DNA of 23,591 nt from DATGIQ01 sp035295665 (GTDB lineage Bacteria; Planctomycetota; Planctomycetia; Gemmatales; Gemmataceae), in assembly GCA_035295665.1 (NCBI GenBank), contig DATGIQ010000221.1, positions 1-23,591 of the forward strand. Reading direction: 5' to 3'. A program made the translations under genes and the position numbers. The notes under the pieces are model-generated. The model made no database searches, was not told the origin of the DNA, and was given only the letters and a program-made list of their open reading frames with translations. Positions 21,062-23,591 of this stretch are shown here, one piece after another (positions within the stretch are counted from its first letter, which is position 1; every line of letters begins with the position of its first letter).

Positions 21062-22629
21062 GGTGTCACCATGACAAGTCTCAATTCTACCATGCCGCCA
21101 GCGGGCGACAAGCCCGCCAAGCCCTACGCCAATTCCCCGCTTTTCTGCATGCGACCAAGCGTTGGGCCGAGAAGGTCCGGGGTTGAGCCCGGGACCGGCT
21201 CCGCGCTCGGGTCGTCGCCCTGCGCAAACAGAACCTCTCCATCTACGACATCAGCCAGAGCCTGTGCGACGACGGACACTCCCTCAGCCCCGCTGCCGTT
21301 TCGATCCTTCTGAAGGTCGAAGGCTTCGCCCGCCTGCCCCGGCGGTTCGACGAGGAGCGCCCGCCGGGCTCCCGCCCCACGACTGCGGACGTCGCGGATG
21401 TGCGCCAACCCGATCTCTCCCCTCGTTCGTTCCGCACGCGGTTCGGCGGGCTGTTCCTTTTCCTCCCCAGTCGGGCGACGATCCCCCTCGACCGGCTGCT
21501 CCGCCGCGCCGGCTTCCCCGGCTCGGAGATGGTTCCCGCCGGTTGTGCCCTGCGCTCCGTGCTGGCTCTGAAGCTCTTCGGCACCGCACGGCACACCCAT
21601 GTGATGAGTTCCGTCCTGGAAGAGGGACTGGCCTTGTTCGCGGGGCTCAATGTTATCCCGAAACGCTCCTTCCTCACCGCGTATAGTTGCCGCATTGCCC
21701 CCGCGTGCTATCCCAAGATGCTCCGCTGCTGGTTCGACACCTTGACTGCCGTGCAGTTGCCGCGGGGCTCCTCGTTCGATCTCGATTTTCACACGATCCC
21801 TTTCCACGGCGACGACGCCCTGGTCGAAAACCACTACATTTCCAAGCGCAGTCGGCGGCAGAAGGGGATCTTGGCCTTCCTGGTCCATGACGTCCAAGCC
21901 CATGTCTTCTGCTACGGCGACGCCGACTTGCGTAAAGAAGATCAGCAGGGTGCCGCCCTCGGCTTTGTGCGCTTCTGGAAGCAGCGCACCGGGCACTACC
22001 CGGAGGAACTCATCTTCGATTCCCGGCTGACGACCTACGCCCGTCTGAACGAACTCAACCGCCTGGGGCGTCCACTTCATCACCCTGCGCAGGCGTTCGC
22101 CGAAGCTCCTCCGCGAGATCGCGACGGTGCCGGCTTCGGCCTGGCGGCACATCAACCTGAAGAACGTCACCCGTTTGTACCGGACGCCGCGTATCCTGGA
22201 CCGCCAGATCACATTGTCGGATTATGAGGGTCTCTTACGGCAATTGACCATCACCGAGTTGGGCCACGAGGAGCCGAGCTTGCTCATGACCAACCACCGG
22301 ACCCAGTCGCCCGCCCGCTTGATTGGTCGCTACGCCCAGCGGATGCTGATCGAAAACCAGATTGAAGATGGCGTCGATTTCTTTCACCTGGATGCGCTCT
22401 CCAGCGCGGTGGCCCTGAAAGTAAACTGTGACCTCCTGCTGACGCGGATGGCGAGCAGCCTCTATCGGCTGTTGGCTGGCCGCTGGGCCACGGCTACGAG
22501 ACGGCCAAGTCGCGTCGCCTATTTCGGGACTTTGTCAACGCCACCGCAGCGGTCACAATCACGAGTCAAGAGATTCAGGTGCGTTTCCAGAGGCGGGCGC
22601 ATAATCCCCTGTTACTGACAGCCGGCTAG
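21062..22629 (+). pseudogene. DDE transposase pseudogene (IS4-like signature)
   Basis: Joined frames give one transposase: SQFYHAASGRQARQALRQFP near the start, DRLRARVVALRKQNLSIYDISQSL, FGGLFLFLPSRATIPLDRLL, a first Asp in SFDLDFHTIPFHGDD, a second in ELIFDSRLTTYARLNEL, and the Y-x2-R-x3-E signature in IGRYAQRMLIENQIED. The C-terminus ends HNPLLLTAG at TAG 22627. Lesions: an in-frame TGA at 21184-21186, an extra G in the run 22065-22068, and a lost base near 22484. The terminal repeats are not found and the exact start is uncertain. It lies beside tRNA-Gln, outside the candidate island. Confidence 0.8.
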
Positions 22630-22735
22630 GATCAGACCGACGTGGCGATCCCTTGGCGGGATAAGAAACGGCTCCGCTTCGCCTTTGGATAAGCCGCCGT
22701 GGTGTGAAGTTAAAAAACCAGCATGGGAATCCAGG

Positions 22736-23591
22736 CTAGCGTGCCTCCCGCCACGATTCCAGCGTCACCCCGATCGAATCTGGCAGTTCGGCCAGCCTGT
22801 CGACCAGCACGCCGCCCTTACCAGCTTCGTCTACCCATGCGACGTTGGTTCCGAGCAATGCCTCGCGCTCGGATCGGGACCACGCAAACCCGTGTCCCCG
22901 CTCCGTGGCAGCTGCAAAGAACCGCTCCAGGCTGGTAACTTCCAAACGCAGTGTTGGCGTTGGGGACACGGAGGGAGCGCCTGCCAGGGTCCCCAGTGCG
23001 CTGGGCCATGCCCTCAGTGCCGCCTCCACGCCGGCCATGCGTAGAAGCCCGTCACTTGGAAAGAGCGCCGGCGCTAGGGTGGGACCTTGGCGCCCTGCGG
23101 ACCCGCCTGGTGGTGGGACCCCACCGTCCCCCACGTTGAGCAGTACCGAGACGACGGCATCATTGATCACGGCCACATCCGGGAAGCGGGTGCCCTGAAA
23201 GCTGTCCACCGCCAAGCTAAAGAGGCCCGGAGTGAGGTAATAATAGCTCGGCGCCGCGAAGGTGCCGTCGCCCCGGCCGTACACCAGGGCCATGCCCCGG
23301 TAGCTGCCATAGCCGGTCGTCACCACGAAGTCCAGCTTGCCGTCGCCGTCGAAGTCCCTGACCGCCACGTTTCCGGGTTGGTCGCCGACGAAGGCTGTCT
23401 TGGGGTCCGCGAAGGTGCCGTCGCCGTTGCCGAGCAGCACGACTACGGCACTGGCAAAGGAGCTATTCGCGGTCGCGATGAGGTCGAGCATGCCGTTGCC
23501 GCGGAAGTCCCCCACCGCTATCGAGGTAAAGCCGCCGTAGATGCCCGGGAAGTCCATCGCGGGTTGAAACGTACCGTCACCGTTGCCCAAG
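22736..23591 (-). CDS. FG-GAP/VCBS repeat protein, C-terminal part (runs off window)
   Basis: The frame is open to the window end, so only the C-terminal 285 or so residues are seen. FG-GAP/VCBS blades, typical of beta-propellers with calcium-binding DxDxDG-like loops, recur: GNGDGTFQPAMDF, VGDFRGNGMLDLI, GNGDGTFADPKTAF, VRDFDGDGKLDFVV, GRGDGTFAAPSYY. After about residue 155 comes a Gly/Pro linker (GDGGVPPPGGSAG) and a non-repetitive C-terminal part ending in a LERFFAAATERG segment and ESWREAR. Such proteins are usually exported or cell-surface in planctomycetes. The N-terminal signal cannot be checked. The linker-plus-tail after the propeller is not recognised. Confidence 0.85.
   Translation of the reverse strand, partial: LGNGDGTFQPAMDFPGIYGGFTSIAVGDFRGNGMLDLIATANSSFASAVVVLLGNGDGTFADPKTAFVGDQPGNVAVRDFDGDGKLDFVVTTGYGSYRGMALVYGRGDGTFAAPSYYYLTPGLFSLAVDSFQGTRFPDVAVINDAVVSVLLNVGDGGVPPPGGSAGRQGPTLAPALFPSDGLLRMAGVEAALRAWPSALGTLAGAPSVSPTPTLRLEVTSLERFFAAATERGHGFAWSRSEREALLGTNVAWVDEAGKGGVLVDRLAELPDSIGVTLESWREAR

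Overview
The window looks like chromosomal DNA of a planctomycete, most likely from the Gemmata lineage (inference). The reasons are the gene order lpxA - rplY/ctc - pth - rpsF - ssb - rplI - dnaB, weak or absent Shine-Dalgarno sites on several genes, and FG-GAP repeats, a planctomycete-type transposase and an ECF sigma/membrane protein pair further on.

Region 1 (1-5264, all plus strand) is a housekeeping block: the 3' part of lpxA (lipid A), ribosomal protein bL25, peptidyl-tRNA hydrolase, bS6, SSB, bL9 and the replicative helicase DnaB. rpsR, often found between ssb and rplI, is absent. Three of the spacers carry strong perfect hairpins.

Region 2 (5265-12380) is mostly enzymes: a YbdK-type carboxylate-amine ligase, a YafJ-type class II glutamine amidotransferase behind a structured leader, an MGMT-like small protein, a glycoside hydrolase 97 C-terminal remnant, a DUF488 protein, a glycosyltransferase of the selenosugar synthase SenB family, and a secreted S9 prolyl oligopeptidase. 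SenB is the most unusual single gene, since it makes the selenosugar of the selenoneine pathway and its usual partners are not in the window.

Region 3 (12381-14164) is a compact operon: an ArsR-family repressor with a perfect palindromic operator inside its own promoter, an SRPBCC/AHSA1 protein, a small membrane protein and a DUF1801 protein.

Region 4 (14337-20936) looks like an old accessory island. An intact tRNA-Gln(CUG) on the minus strand lies at the right end. A 41-nt degenerate copy of its 3' part lies at the left end in the same orientation, as expected after integration into a tRNA 3' end. No integrase is seen. Cargo: a GyrI-like ligand-binding protein; an ECF sigma factor, a membrane protein and a membrane-anchored beta-lactamase-fold hydrolase with duplicated transmembrane repeats; a ParD antitoxin with a ParE toxin cut by an amber codon; a second tRNA 3' fragment with terminator; a translationally coupled pair of small proteins, one ParB-like; and a frameshifted XRE-type regulator.

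Region 5 (20937-23591) holds a transposase pseudogene with one stop and two frameshifts, then the C-terminal end of an FG-GAP/VCBS repeat protein on the minus strand that runs off the window.
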